The position numbers and the translations under genes were made by a program. This document shows positions 44,756 to 54,129 of a stretch of 64,000 nt of DNA, in pieces. The stretch spans positions 1 through 64,000 of the forward strand of contig JASAND010022083.1 in assembly GCA_030248195.1 (NCBI GenBank). The letters are read 5' to 3'. Position 1 is the first letter of the stretch. The number at the start of each line of letters is the position of its first letter. The stretch comes from Trissonchulus latispiculum (taxonomy: Eukaryota; Nematoda; Enoplea; Enoplida; Ironidae). The notes beneath the pieces were generated by a model. That model was not told where the DNA came from and searched no databases. It saw nothing but the letters and a program-made list of their open reading frames with translations.

Positions 44756-45566
44756 CAATACCGAAGGCTTTAATACTCTCAGCAGCTTTCGCGTGAAGCT
44801 ACCACACCGCATCGACTTGGACGGTCCATGGGAAGTTGCACTGGTAGAGTTTATTTATCCCGTGACATGGGCAAATCTAGGCAGAAAAGTAGACGCAATC
44901 ACGAGTATTCATTTCTCTGATGACAGCTCAAAGGCAAAATCGCTACCCTCTCGACACTACGAAACCGTACAAGACCTTTGTGAGGGTCTAAACAAGAGCA
45001 TACAGTACATGAAAAATAAGACTGGAGAGGTAGCCGAAGTCAAATTCTACTTTGACAATGACCTGCACCGAGTGGTGTTTAAGGTCTTTGAAAACCCAGA
45101 CAATCTTGAACACCCCAACTTCTTTAGTGTCAAGTTTAGTGAAAGGCTTGCCTACATGCTCGGATTTAGCGAACGACTTCTAGATTCACAACCTCCAACA
45201 AAAGAAAGGGTAAATATAGACGACTGGGACGCATTAACATCGTCTGATGTTGTAACTACACACAAAATTGTCGCCAACGGAGAGCCCGATATGAGGGCAG
45301 GATTTTACTCCATGTACGTTTACTGTGACATAGTTGCTCCACAAATTCTTGGCAATGTGACTTCCCCAATTCTTAGAGTTGTTCACGTTGAGGGTGAACA
45401 TGGGGATATTGTCGATAAAATCTACAACAACCCTCACTACGTGCCTGTCCTAAAGAAGGAGTTTGACACCATCGAAATCAATATAAAGGATGACGTTGAA
45501 CGACATGTAGGATTTAACTACGGAAAAGTGTTTGCAAAGCTACACTTTAGAAGACAACAGCTATGA
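44727..45566 (+). CDS. penton-like minor capsid protein
   Basis: 279 residues from ATG 44727, overlapping the end of the integrase. Starts TDFYLHLPSN and has FRVKLPHRIDL, EVALVEFIYP and CDIVAPQILGNV, the signature of the single-jelly-roll penton-type protein of Polintons and adintoviruses, which forms the capsid vertices. Intact. Confidence 0.88.
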   Translation: MTDFYLHLPSNTEGFNTLSSFRVKLPHRIDLDGPWEVALVEFIYPVTWANLGRKVDAITSIHFSDDSSKAKSLPSRHYETVQDLCEGLNKSIQYMKNKTGEVAEVKFYFDNDLHRVVFKVFENPDNLEHPNFFSVKFSERLAYMLGFSERLLDSQPPTKERVNIDDWDALTSSDVVTTHKIVANGEPDMRAGFYSMYVYCDIVAPQILGNVTSPILRVVHVEGEHGDIVDKIYNNPHYVPVLKKEFDTIEINIKDDVERHVGFNYGKVFAKLHFRRQQL

Positions 45567-45982
45567 GAACTCCATATTATCCCGAAAGCGTGGACACGTG
45601 GCACCACAGTTTGCTACAAACTGGAGGTGCTTACTACAGAGGAGTACCGTATCAAAGAGGAGCCGGATTTGGAAAAGTACTAGGTGGACTATTTAGAGCG
45701 ATATGGCCCACAGTACGAAGCATCGGTGCAGAAGTGGGAAAAGAGGCCCTTCGCACCGGTTCTGAAGTAGCCAGAGACTATTTGAACAGAGGAGAGGATA
45801 TTAAGTCTTCGCTAAAGCGACACTCAAAGAGTGCACTTGGAAGAGTGTTGGAAAATGCCGGCAAAAATATGCAAGAAGGGCAAGGCATTGGAAGAAGAAA
45901 GCGTCCAAATAACATAAAAACTATAAGCGGAGGAAGCAAATCTAAACGCAGAAAACAACAAGACATATTTACCTATGGCTAA
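45563..45982 (+). CDS. pVI/pX-like basic minor virion protein
   Basis: 139 residues. Gly/Arg-rich N-terminus (YQRGAGFGKVLGGLFRAIWP), an amphipathic helix, and a very basic C-terminus (SGGSKSKRRKQQD). Matches the small G-rich proteins encoded before the hexon-like gene in Polintons, thought to be processed by the element's protease. Overlaps both neighbours by a few bases. Confidence 0.75.
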   Translation: MRTPYYPESVDTWHHSLLQTGGAYYRGVPYQRGAGFGKVLGGLFRAIWPTVRSIGAEVGKEALRTGSEVARDYLNRGEDIKSSLKRHSKSALGRVLENAGKNMQEGQGIGRRKRPNNIKTISGGSKSKRRKQQDIFTYG

Positions 45983-47291
45983 ACGACTTGACGCGGAATC
46001 TAACCCCGGGTTCAAGAGTGAACTAGACCTATTTACGCTCCCACCGACCCAGGTGGCTGTGGAAAAGGGCTATTGGTCTGAAAACTACCCTCAAAATCCT
46101 GTAACCAATTCTGGTCCTTACAGGATACTCGTGCCCAGGGATGTTTACATGCTTGATCTCAACAAAAACTATCTCTACATTAAGCTCAGGATAGCAACCG
46201 ATGCTAATGCAGCTGTAACTGCGGCAGCAGATGGGACTTACCCTGTTGCACCAATTAACTTAATTGGAAAGACCCTGTTTGAGCGACTTATTGTGAAACT
46301 GTCAGACAAGGAAATTTACAACTCTGGACCTCTTTACTCTTACCAGGCATATTTGGAGACACTGCTAAATTACGGATGGGATGCAAAGAACTCACATTTA
46401 CAACTGGGCCTGTTTCACAAAGATGGTGATTTTAAGCTAGACTCCAAAGCAGCCGGAAAACGAGCCAAACCGTTTATGGACAACAACACAGTTGAATTGC
46501 TGGCACCGTTACACTGCGACCTATTTAAACAAGAACGATACCTACTCAGTGACTGCGAACTAGCTCTAGAACTGCATCGCAACAGGGACAACTTTTGCTT
46601 AATGAGTAATGGAACAACCTACAAAATACTAATCGATGATATTAGATGGTACGTTTGGAAAGTTAAGCCGCAAGAATCTCTGTCGCTCGCTATAGAAAAC
46701 ATACTACAGGCGCCAAATACAGCAAAGTACCCTATACGGAGGATAAAAATGGCTACACGGCACATTGCAGCCGGGTCTCAGCATATCATTGAAAACTCAA
46801 TTTACAGTGGCCAGTTGCCGAGAAGGGTAATAATTGGTCTGGTTGACGCTGAAGCATTTAATGGGGCCTTTACCAAGAACGCACTAAAATTTGAACACTG
46901 TAACGTCACAGAGATTGCGCTGAAATGTGGTGACGAGTACGTACCAAAATATCCCCTGAAAATGGACTGGAAGGCGTATCAGTACAGCTTCCCCTTTATG
47001 TACCTCAACGAAAACTGTGACATGGCTAATCTGAACAAAGGGATGGATATTTCTTATAACGATTTTGCGAACGGATATACCCTGTTTACGTTTGACCTCA
47101 CTGCCGACAATGTAGACACTGGTGCAATGGAACTGATTAGAGAAGGTGATTTAAGCCTTGCAATGACCCTCAAGGAAGCTTTGCCAGCTGCAGACTTCCC
47201 ACAAGGAGTCGTTATAATCATATATGGAGAATTTGATAACCTCATTGCAATTGATGTCAACAGAACGCCATTTTTTGACTATGCGATATGA
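45975..47291 (+). CDS. major capsid protein (hexon-like, double jelly-roll)
   Basis: 438 residues. Contains GPYRILVPRDVYMLDL near the N-terminus, GKTLFERLIVKLSDKEIYNS, and a C-terminal PQGVVIIIYGEFDNLIAID, as in the Polinton/adintovirus capsid protein family (annotated in some animal genomes as F54H12.2-like). Uninterrupted, so the element could still build particles if expressed. Confidence 0.9.
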   Translation: MAKRLDAESNPGFKSELDLFTLPPTQVAVEKGYWSENYPQNPVTNSGPYRILVPRDVYMLDLNKNYLYIKLRIATDANAAVTAAADGTYPVAPINLIGKTLFERLIVKLSDKEIYNSGPLYSYQAYLETLLNYGWDAKNSHLQLGLFHKDGDFKLDSKAAGKRAKPFMDNNTVELLAPLHCDLFKQERYLLSDCELALELHRNRDNFCLMSNGTTYKILIDDIRWYVWKVKPQESLSLAIENILQAPNTAKYPIRRIKMATRHIAAGSQHIIENSIYSGQLPRRVIIGLVDAEAFNGAFTKNALKFEHCNVTEIALKCGDEYVPKYPLKMDWKAYQYSFPFMYLNENCDMANLNKGMDISYNDFANGYTLFTFDLTADNVDTGAMELIREGDLSLAMTLKEALPAADFPQGVVIIIYGEFDNLIAIDVNRTPFFDYAI

Positions 47292-47773
47292 ACAGTAACG
47301 AGATTGAGAAGACAATGAAAAGGTGCAAAGACTTCATTGGGGTATTCCCCAGTGATCAGTTGCCCGAAATCAAGTCCAAACCCGCCTGCTTCATAGCCAA
47401 TACTGACCCATCTGATAAACCTGGTGAACATTGGGTTGCTCTGTACGTTAATGACAACGTAGAGTATTTTGACAGCTATGGGCTACCACCGTGGCCTCAA
47501 TTTGACAAGTACAGAATTAATAAGTACAACAACTACTGCCTCCAGAACTTTGATACTAACGTATGCGGAGAGTACTGCATTTACTTTTTACTCAAACGCT
47601 GCCACGGACACAGCCTCGACTCTATTGTGGACTTTCTCAGAAAGTGCGACAACGACAGGATCGTAAAGAAGTTTGTGGATAGAATACGACAAACAGCAGT
47701 AGGAGGACAGTGTTGCAAATGCAGATCGTCAACGTTGTGCTTACAGGGAAATTGGGAAAACAAATCGACTTGA
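47288..47773 (+). CDS. adenain-like cysteine protease
   Basis: 161 residues, ATG overlapping the capsid stop. Catalytic set visible: H48 (GEHWV), D62 (FDSYG), Q86 (CLQNF) and C93 (VCGEYC), in the order of adenovirus proteinase. It would mature the core and minor capsid proteins. Its last 55 bases overlap the TBP-like gene in another frame. Confidence 0.93.
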   Translation: MNSNEIEKTMKRCKDFIGVFPSDQLPEIKSKPACFIANTDPSDKPGEHWVALYVNDNVEYFDSYGLPPWPQFDKYRINKYNNYCLQNFDTNVCGEYCIYFLLKRCHGHSLDSIVDFLRKCDNDRIVKKFVDRIRQTAVGGQCCKCRSSTLCLQGNWENKST

Positions 47774-48276
47774 CTGAACTGGACGATGTTTACTATCAAC
47801 CTAAACGATTTAGTGGAGCAATATTAGAACTCTACGATAGATGCACCTGCCTCATATTCAAAAATGGATCGTTCAACTGTGTTGGGTCTACCTCAGTGGA
47901 AAGTGCAATAGAAAACGCGCACAAACTAGCAGAGCAGATGAAGACTTCACTGGAACATTATAGGATATGCAACATTGTATGCTCAAACAGATCCAATTCT
48001 TCGGTAAATCTGCGCTCACTTTATGAGTCCCTAAGACCTATGGGCTATGTAATGATGGATGACGAAATGTTTAGTGGAATGACCTGGAAACTGTATGGAG
48101 GTACAGTCAGACTGTTTCACAATGGGCGATACTTTATCACAGGAGTCAAAACTGAAGCCCAAGCACAGAAAATCGATGACAGGGTGCAACAAATATGCAA
48201 TATTAATAAAAGGAAAGACTGCAGTCCAACAACTACCACAACAACAACAACTACGAAACCGCAATGGAATACCTAA
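47719..48276 (+). CDS. TATA-binding-protein homologue encoded by the Polinton
   Basis: 185 residues from ATG 47719. Two-fold repeat typical of the TBP core: repeat 1 has VNVVLTGKLG, YQPKRFSGAILEL and CLIFKNGSFNCVGS; repeat 2 has NIVCSN, EMFSGMTWKLYGG and LFHNGRYFITG. The four Phe that kink DNA in cellular TBP have counterparts here (KRF, LIF, MFSG, RLF). Length equals a bare TBP core plus a Thr-rich tail. TBP-like proteins are known in large DNA viruses; I know of none described in Polintons. It probably directs transcription of element genes, many of which have TATAAAG-type boxes. Confidence 0.85.
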   Translation: MQIVNVVLTGKLGKQIDLTELDDVYYQPKRFSGAILELYDRCTCLIFKNGSFNCVGSTSVESAIENAHKLAEQMKTSLEHYRICNIVCSNRSNSSVNLRSLYESLRPMGYVMMDDEMFSGMTWKLYGGTVRLFHNGRYFITGVKTEAQAQKIDDRVQQICNINKRKDCSPTTTTTTTTTKPQWNT

Positions 48277-48551
48277 CCAAACAAGATTACACCTTATCTA
48301 CTGCCAATCTGAGATGCGTAGAAGCGGAGCTGACTACAGCAGAAGATGACGTATTGGAGGCCTACGACGTGAAGGATTTTATGCTACAAACGTTTCGTGA
48401 CTGGATTGATGGTGACAGGATGTACCTACTCATAACAGACCACTGCTTTCACGTGGTTTTCAAAGGATGGGTCACAAAATCAACGATAACGGAAGTGTGC
48501 TCCTTCCCGCACAGGCAAAGGCTAACCGTACTGGCCTTTCACCTTGGCTAA
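48264..48551 (+). CDS. Polinton protein, 95 aa, unknown
   Basis: ATG overlaps the end of the TBP-like gene by 13 bases. Contains VKDFMLQTFRDWIDGDRMYL and hydrophobic strands at the C-terminus. No family recognised. Last gene of the plus cluster. Confidence 0.6.
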   Translation: MEYLTKQDYTLSTANLRCVEAELTTAEDDVLEAYDVKDFMLQTFRDWIDGDRMYLLITDHCFHVVFKGWVTKSTITEVCSFPHRQRLTVLAFHLG

Positions 48552-48561
48552 ACATGCAGTG

Positions 48562-48617
48562 TAAAACCTCGCAAGAGGTTCCGCTTGATGCCAAATTGTG
48601 GCGGAAAGCTTTATTGA
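48562..48617 (-). terminator. hairpin/poly(A) region between convergent clusters
   Basis: AACCTCGCAAGAGGTT hairpin next to GCCAAATTGTGGCGGAAA; on the - strand AATAAA follows for the PolB-N gene. Resembles 39563-39600. Confidence 0.45.
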
Positions 48618-48646
48618 AAAACAACACACATCACAATACATAGCTT

Positions 48647-49727
48647 CTACATAATAGGGTACTCATTCAGTCTGTCAATAACAATTGTCATATTTGTGAT
48701 TCTTTCCACCACATATTTAGACCCAGGTCTTTGTTGCCTTGCCCATTCCAAAATATCAGTCATGTCCAGTGTATCCATTAATTTACCAAATTCAGCTTTA
48801 TTCCCAACAAGCCTTGGTCGATCCAAAATATTGGTGTTACCACTGGCATAGTAATAGGTTAGTTCATTTGTAAGGGCATTTCGTAGCACGTAAGCGAAAT
48901 AGATGCTCCACTTGCCCACATGCGTTTGACGTTTGAAGATGTGTTCGCAGTAGCCCTTAATTTCCTCCAGATTCATAGCCGTTAGCCTATAGTTGTGACG
49001 ATCTTGATTTTTCGGTGGCTTGGTTATATGATGATGAGTACGAATAAGATGCCAGTATTCGTGATATATGTTGTCCATTTCATCTCCCAGGAGCACGGGA
49101 GTTTCTTCATCTTCTTGCAGATCATTCATAGTCTTATCATCGCTGGTTGGCTCTTTGCGTGGTGGTCCTTTCTTCGACCTCGTTTTCTCCTTTTGTTCAA
49201 ATTTGGCCTTGTTTTTGGGATTATCGTTTTCGACATGGCGTGTGGGTTCATCCGTTTCGATTATTGTCTTGGGATTGTTATGCATGCGCCTGTAGTGATC
49301 CGCCAACTTCTCTTCTCTCTCGAAAATACGTTTACACTCTACACACTCAAACTTTGGACAGCTTTTCAGTTTCTCCAAATGTCGTTGAAGCGCATCCAAT
49401 CTGTAGAACTTTACATAGCAGTGATCACATCTGGTGAAATTGGTCTAAAACAGAAAAATTGAATCAGGTGATCGCAAACGGATTAAATTTAATTAGTGAT
49501 TAAATTTGCAAACTGTTGTGATAAAAACTTAACTCAAGGATACTCACCGTTAAATTGTTGCTGCCTCCGTCACAGATTTTGTTGTGTCGTTTGAGACTGT
49601 CCTTTCGACTGTAATGGTTCCCACACTTGATACAGTCAACAAGCTTCGCTTCGTGTACAGATATCTTGTGTCGTTTCAAGCTTTCTTTATGAGCAAACAC
49701 TTTGTCACATAAGTCACATGTAAACAT
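48647..49727 (-). CDS. spliced zinc-finger protein equal to the PolB N-terminal region, polymerase absent
   Basis: Two exons: 49548-49727 (ATG 49727, donor GTGAGT) and 48647-49444 (acceptor TTTTAG), phase 0, about 325 residues. Four Cys/His fingers (CDLCDKVF..H, CIKCGNHY..C, CDHCYVKF..C, CVECKRIF..H), a charged linker, then a domain with YYYASGNTNI, RPRLVGN and RQQRPGSKYVVERITN. In Polintons and adintoviruses this domain lies directly before protein-primed DNA polymerase B. Here it stops at EYPIM with TAG and its own AATAAA, so the polymerase has been lost or never existed in this lineage. Confidence 0.75.
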
Positions 49728-49785
49728 GTTGCTTCACTTCAGCCACCTCACCTTGTAGTGCAATTGCAAATAACACTACCACTTA

Positions 49786-49930
49786 AAAACTGGTTTTATC
49801 TAGTTTAAAATGATTACGCTATTTAGTTTAAAGTGATTACGCATAAGTTGCAATCATCAAAACCGGTTTTGTCTAGTTTTAAATGATTACGCTATTTAGT
49901 TTAAAGTGATTACACATAAGTTGCAATCAT
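49786..49930 (+). promoter_or_regulatory. duplicated upstream element of the right terminal gene
   Basis: Two tandem copies of roughly 75 bp containing ACTGGTTTTATCTAGTTT or CCGGTTTTGTCTAGTTTT and TTTAGTTTAAAGTGATTAC.CATAAG. Matches 39433-39530 in gene orientation. Confidence 0.5.
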
Positions 49931-50024
49931 GGTGTTTTGTCATGTCGTTATGCCCTGAGGCTGTGTACACAGTTTAGAGCGCGTATTGTCATTTTAACTT
50001 GTATACTGTTACAGTCAAGCTGCG

Positions 50025-50552
50025 ATGAGTTCTATTGGTTTTGTTAGTATGACGTATGACTGTATTCATCATATGGGTGAAGTGCCCATGGAAATTACAG
50101 TGGCCGTACGCTTTCCCTGTGGAAATTTAGCTCAACGGACATTTCATATTCGAGCCCCTGTGCCATTTCATCAGTTGACCCCTCGTCAGCAAGCTTATTT
50201 TTACATGGCCCGGTCGGAGAACGGACTTGAGTGGAACGACACTACAACGGTGCCTGCGAAATGGGAGGTCATGGACTGTATTTGCGAGTTTCTTCGACAA
50301 CGTCAAGTGGGCATGATAATTACGACGGGGCCATCTCTGTTCAAGGAGATGGATCAGGCTCTTTTCTGGAACGATCTAAATATTGGCATTTATGACTCCG
50401 TCGAGGACATAAATTTACCTGCCCACACGCACGACGTTGAAGGACTGCCGTGTTGTACCGTGCACAGCGGCATGCAAATGAGATATAAACGACAGTGCTC
50501 GAAACACAAGGTTGCTCAGCTGGTTCGTGACTTTCTGAACTCTAACAGATGA
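50025..50552 (+). CDS. Polinton terminal-gene family, right copy
   Basis: 175 residues. Same family as 38853-39365: acidic residue in VPMEITVAV, HIRAPVPFH, Gln-rich RQQAYFYMA, MIITTGPSLF, and the C-terminal GLPCCTVH...CSKHKVAQLV with Cys/His spacing of a zinc site. Tentatively MAEL/DEDDh-exonuclease-like. Reads outward; the terminal repeat starts at its stop codon. Confidence 0.75.
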   Translation: MSSIGFVSMTYDCIHHMGEVPMEITVAVRFPCGNLAQRTFHIRAPVPFHQLTPRQQAYFYMARSENGLEWNDTTTVPAKWEVMDCICEFLRQRQVGMIITTGPSLFKEMDQALFWNDLNIGIYDSVEDINLPAHTHDVEGLPCCTVHSGMQMRYKRQCSKHKVAQLVRDFLNSNR

Positions 50553-51597
50553 CTTTGTAGTATTATCCTTGTGCAGTGTATTCTTGTCGTGTCTTTGTGT
50601 TGTACAGTAGTTTTGTTGTGTCTTTTTGTTGTACAGTATTTTGGTGCAGTGTTGTTGTATAGTATTTTTGTGCAGTATTGTTGTTCTTTCTTCAATAAAA
50701 GACATCCGCCTGTATGGGCCGTACTGGTTTGTATAGTAATACTGTTCGCCACAGTTGGTGTCTCCCACTGGCTGTATTTGCAGACTAAAGTAGTCGGGTG
50801 ATCACTAGCGGTCGCGTCCTGTGATAATTTGGGCGGTCATGGTCCCAGTCAGCGCGAAGCTTCAGTTCCGGCTAAATTCTGAAGTCAGTTTTGAATTCTA
50901 CGACAGCGAATTACCCCAAAGTTTTTCCAACTGGTCAATTTTGAAATTTTACCTAGAGTCAACTATGGTTCCGACCAAGGAACAGTGCGGAGCCTTCATC
51001 CTAGCTGAAGTCTGAGATCATTTTTAGACTTCTACGACCTAGAAAACCCCTAGGTAAAGTTTTTCGAGCGAAAATGACAATTTGAAATTTGACGGTCAGC
51101 CATGGTTCCAGGCATGGGTCAGTACGGAGGTTAAGAAATAGAGCAAAACTAAGGTCATTTTTGGATTCCCCGACCCAGAAAACCCCCTAGATAAAGTTTT
51201 CCGGGCAAAAATGGACAATTTTGAAATTTGACCTTTGGTCGACCATGGTTCCGGGCATGGGTCAGCACGGAGGTTAATCATTAGAGCAAAACTAAGGTCA
51301 TTTTTGAAATCCCCGACCCCGAAAACCCCCTAGATAAAGTTTTCCGGGCAAAAAGGGTCAACTTTGAAATTTGACCTTGGGTCGACCGTGGTTCCGGTCA
51401 CCTCCTCCACAACCTCCCCCCAACTCCACAACCACAAAAACCTCCCCCCAATTTCCTCCACAACCACAAAAACCTCCCCCCAACTCCACAACCCCAAAAA
51501 CCTCCCCCCAATTTTCCGCCACAACCTCCCCCCAACTTTCCTCCACAACCACCAAAACCCCCCCCAATTCTTCACCATTTTAACACCTATTACTACT
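50550..51597 (-). repeat. Polinton right terminal inverted repeat
   Basis: Inverted copy of 37511-38850, about 290 bp shorter because it has four rather than five of the 142-bp units and fewer ACTGTACAACA repeats. Begins at the stop of the outward-reading gene 50025-50552. Confidence 0.9.
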
Positions 51598-53632
51598 TTC
51601 AACCGTTCGTCGGCCGGCTTAATAAATTTTCTACGACTGTTTAATCTGAAGTTATGGTAAAATTTTGCTGCCTTAACAAAATTAGAGTCGTTGAGATAGA
51701 AAAGTTTTAAGGGAATTAGAAACTTCGTCAGGAGAGAAGAAAATTCTGGCCAAATAAGTCTCCATCATTTGTAATGGCCTAGAATGAAAGCTTAGAAATT
51801 AGGTTTATACTGCGAAGGTGTCAGTAATTATGAGGTTGCGTGATAGGATGTATTCTACTGGACTGTTCAAGATGAAAGAAAACATATCAATTAGCCTTCT
51901 CGTTATGATCTCTTGGTCATAAGCTACGGAAAATATGATGGACAAGCTTACATCCTAACGTGTCCGATTACATAGATCTATATAATATATCATTTATGTA
52001 TACATAAAAACGTCAGAGGGTATATACTGTAAGATCATATTAAGTATAAAAGGTGAAACAAAAACCTTTTATACTTAATTACTTACTTAAACTTTACTTT
52101 TACTTTTAACTTTTAACCTTTACTTAAACAAAAACCGAGCACAGTAAAACTATTTGCAGCATTTTCAATTGGGCAAAAAATGTGTGTGACGGAAAAGGTC
52201 TTCTATAGGACCAGCACCATGTCATTTAGTGCCAAAATAGGCAGCCCAAAGCTCGGCATGTTTAAATTTTATGTCGATATCATCAGAAAAGTGTTGTAGA
52301 ACAGATTCAGCCAGGAGAACTCTCCGAAAAAATGCCGCAAATGATTTATTCCCGGAAAAATATCATCGTTGAAATTTTTCTTGGGGTCCGACACAATTAT
52401 AACAACTACGTGACTAGAAAAGTTCATTGTATAACACACTGCTAACCTGAGACCTACAGTTATTTTGATTTTGATTTCAATTTTTAATTTTTAATTTTTA
52501 GTCTACTTCATTCATTTTAATCCATGATCTATGGCAACAATTATTGATAAATATAGCGGGCATAATGCTGAACATCGTGACATCGTTCATCGGAAATGGT
52601 AATTGTCTGTAGATGATAACCAGAATTTATAACACTATTCTAATATATATTACAAAAATGGGAACATGATCGTTAATGAAGGGGAATTTAGTGTAATAAC
52701 TAAAGATCAGTCATGTTTTCCGTGATCTGTTCATAGCAATAACTAATATTTGGAATTAATAATTAGTTAATCCGTTTCTTCTCTGTCTTCCACCCCACTC
52801 AAATAGAGACCTATTCATCTCGTTTACGGTACGAAGACATTTGAGTTTGACCTGCGAACCGTGGCGTGTTTCGATGCGAGACGGAAAGCTTTCTATCTCG
52901 GAATTAAAAACAAGTCTATGTTATGTTGGTGGAAGTTTGAATTGTAACGTGCTAGTCCGAGATAGAACAGAAAAGCAGTTTTACGTTGGTGATAAGTAGA
53001 CAGTGTAGTGTATTACAATGAAGACAAGCCCACATAAGCAGTGAGTGGGATCCAAATTTCAATCTCAAAATTGGTCAGGAAATTTGGTTTCGTGAATAAA
53101 AATGTCTACCAGCGAGCTGCGTTTCTGGGATCATTGTCTTTCCAGCTTAGCTAAGGAAAAGGACTAAGAAATTACAAATCTTGAGCAAGGAGATTAATGC
53201 AGTTCATCATAAACTAAGTCTTATCTTGTGCAATCGGCCGTTTTGTACAGTTATATTTAGTGTTTGAACAAGCTCAGCTCAAATGTCACGAAAATTTGCA
53301 AAATCGAAATTTTTAGCAAATGTTCGAACAGAGAGTGCAAAGGAGAGCCGAAAATGTCTAAAATTCAGTGTCGGGTTGCTTTTTGATTTGACTTTACTTT
53401 GCAGGCGTATGGCTTAGAATTTGTATTGTGGGACCTTACGTGACTCAAAATGCAATGCAATAAAATGTCTTGAACAGTAGATCCTTAAAATTTGAACAAT
53501 AAGCCAAGAAGTTGAACCATAAGTTTTGATGATAGTATGCTTTCAATCTTTCATGCTGTTGATTACACTGTTGGTACATAAGTTTTTGCTATATCCGAAA
53601 AAGTAGAACAAAACTAGGAGGAAACGTTGTAC
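51598..53632. other. intergenic; hairpin at 52039-52079
   Basis: No gene recognised. A perfect 16-bp inverted repeat (ATTAAGTATAAAAGGT and complement, 9-base loop) sits at 52039-52079. Confidence 0.5.
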
Positions 53633-53918
53633 TGTAAGGGAAGCAGGCATAGGAAAGATTGATAAGCCTGCAATGGGAGTTCAGCTGATGGTCCCGTGGT
53701 ATAGTGGTTAGCATGTCTGCTCCGGAGTCAGAAGGGCCGTGGTTCGATCACCGGCGGGACCAATTCTTTACTTTCAATGGTGAGTGAAAAGCTGAACCTC
53801 CCTCTTCCCTTCTCTCTTCTAGGTCCTGGTTTCGTGGGTACGAGGGTGCCTGACGCCTCCCGTCTTGGGCTTGTCCTTGGTTTCTTCCTGATCCACCAGT
53901 CCTGGTAGAAGCGCTACA
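53633..53918 (+). repeat. TRIM 5' LTR
   Basis: 286 bp, TG...CA ends; contains the tRNA-like sequence 53690-53761. Confidence 0.85.
53690..53761 (+). other. tRNA-like sequence inside the 5' LTR
   Basis: Acceptor GGTCCCG pairs with CGGGACC; box A TGGTATAGTGG; box B region GGTTCGATCAC (one change from consensus). The anticodon stem has 4 pairs with a 9-base loop (CTCCGGAGT) and the T-stem is mismatched, so it is not a normal tRNA. Confidence 0.7.
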
Positions 53919-54129
53919 TGTGGCGAGGCTGCCAGGATGACCCGGATTGGACTCCTGTCTCCGGTCCCCCAGTAGTTGCTTCTGGTTGGTTGGATTTAAA
54001 GGGGTCTGGAACGTGTGTCGGGGGAGCACGGATCCCTTGGGCTCAGAATGCCCTGCGCTGGATGCGCTCTCGGTTCGATCCCGAGTTGAGTAAGCCGCGG
54101 GACGCGTCTTAAAGAAAACCCGGGGGAGA

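Larger units (their letters stand above)
37511..51597 (+). mobile_element. Polinton/Maverick (adintovirus-like) element lacking the polymerase domain
   Basis: 14,087 bp bounded by long inverted repeats that start AGTAGTAATAGGT at each end (Polintons start with AG). It holds the Polinton morphogenesis and integration genes in one + strand cluster (41311-48551): A32-like ATPase, small basic proteins, D,D35E chromodomain integrase, penton-like and hexon-like capsid proteins and adenain-like protease. Left (38853-40706) and right (48647-49727) clusters run on the - strand. No PolB catalytic domain (no YGDTDS-like or exonuclease motifs) exists in any frame; only the PolB-preceding domain remains. 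The 6-bp flanks (TTTGGA, TTCAAC) do not match, so the duplication has decayed or an end was rearranged. Frames are mostly intact, implying a fairly young insertion. Confidence 0.93.

Noticed and set aside
53690..53761. Genuine tRNA gene with anticodon CCG or CGG
   Set aside because: Anticodon stem has only four pairs with a nine-base loop, the base before the anticodon is not T in the best fold, and the T-stem is mismatched; it lies in an LTR.
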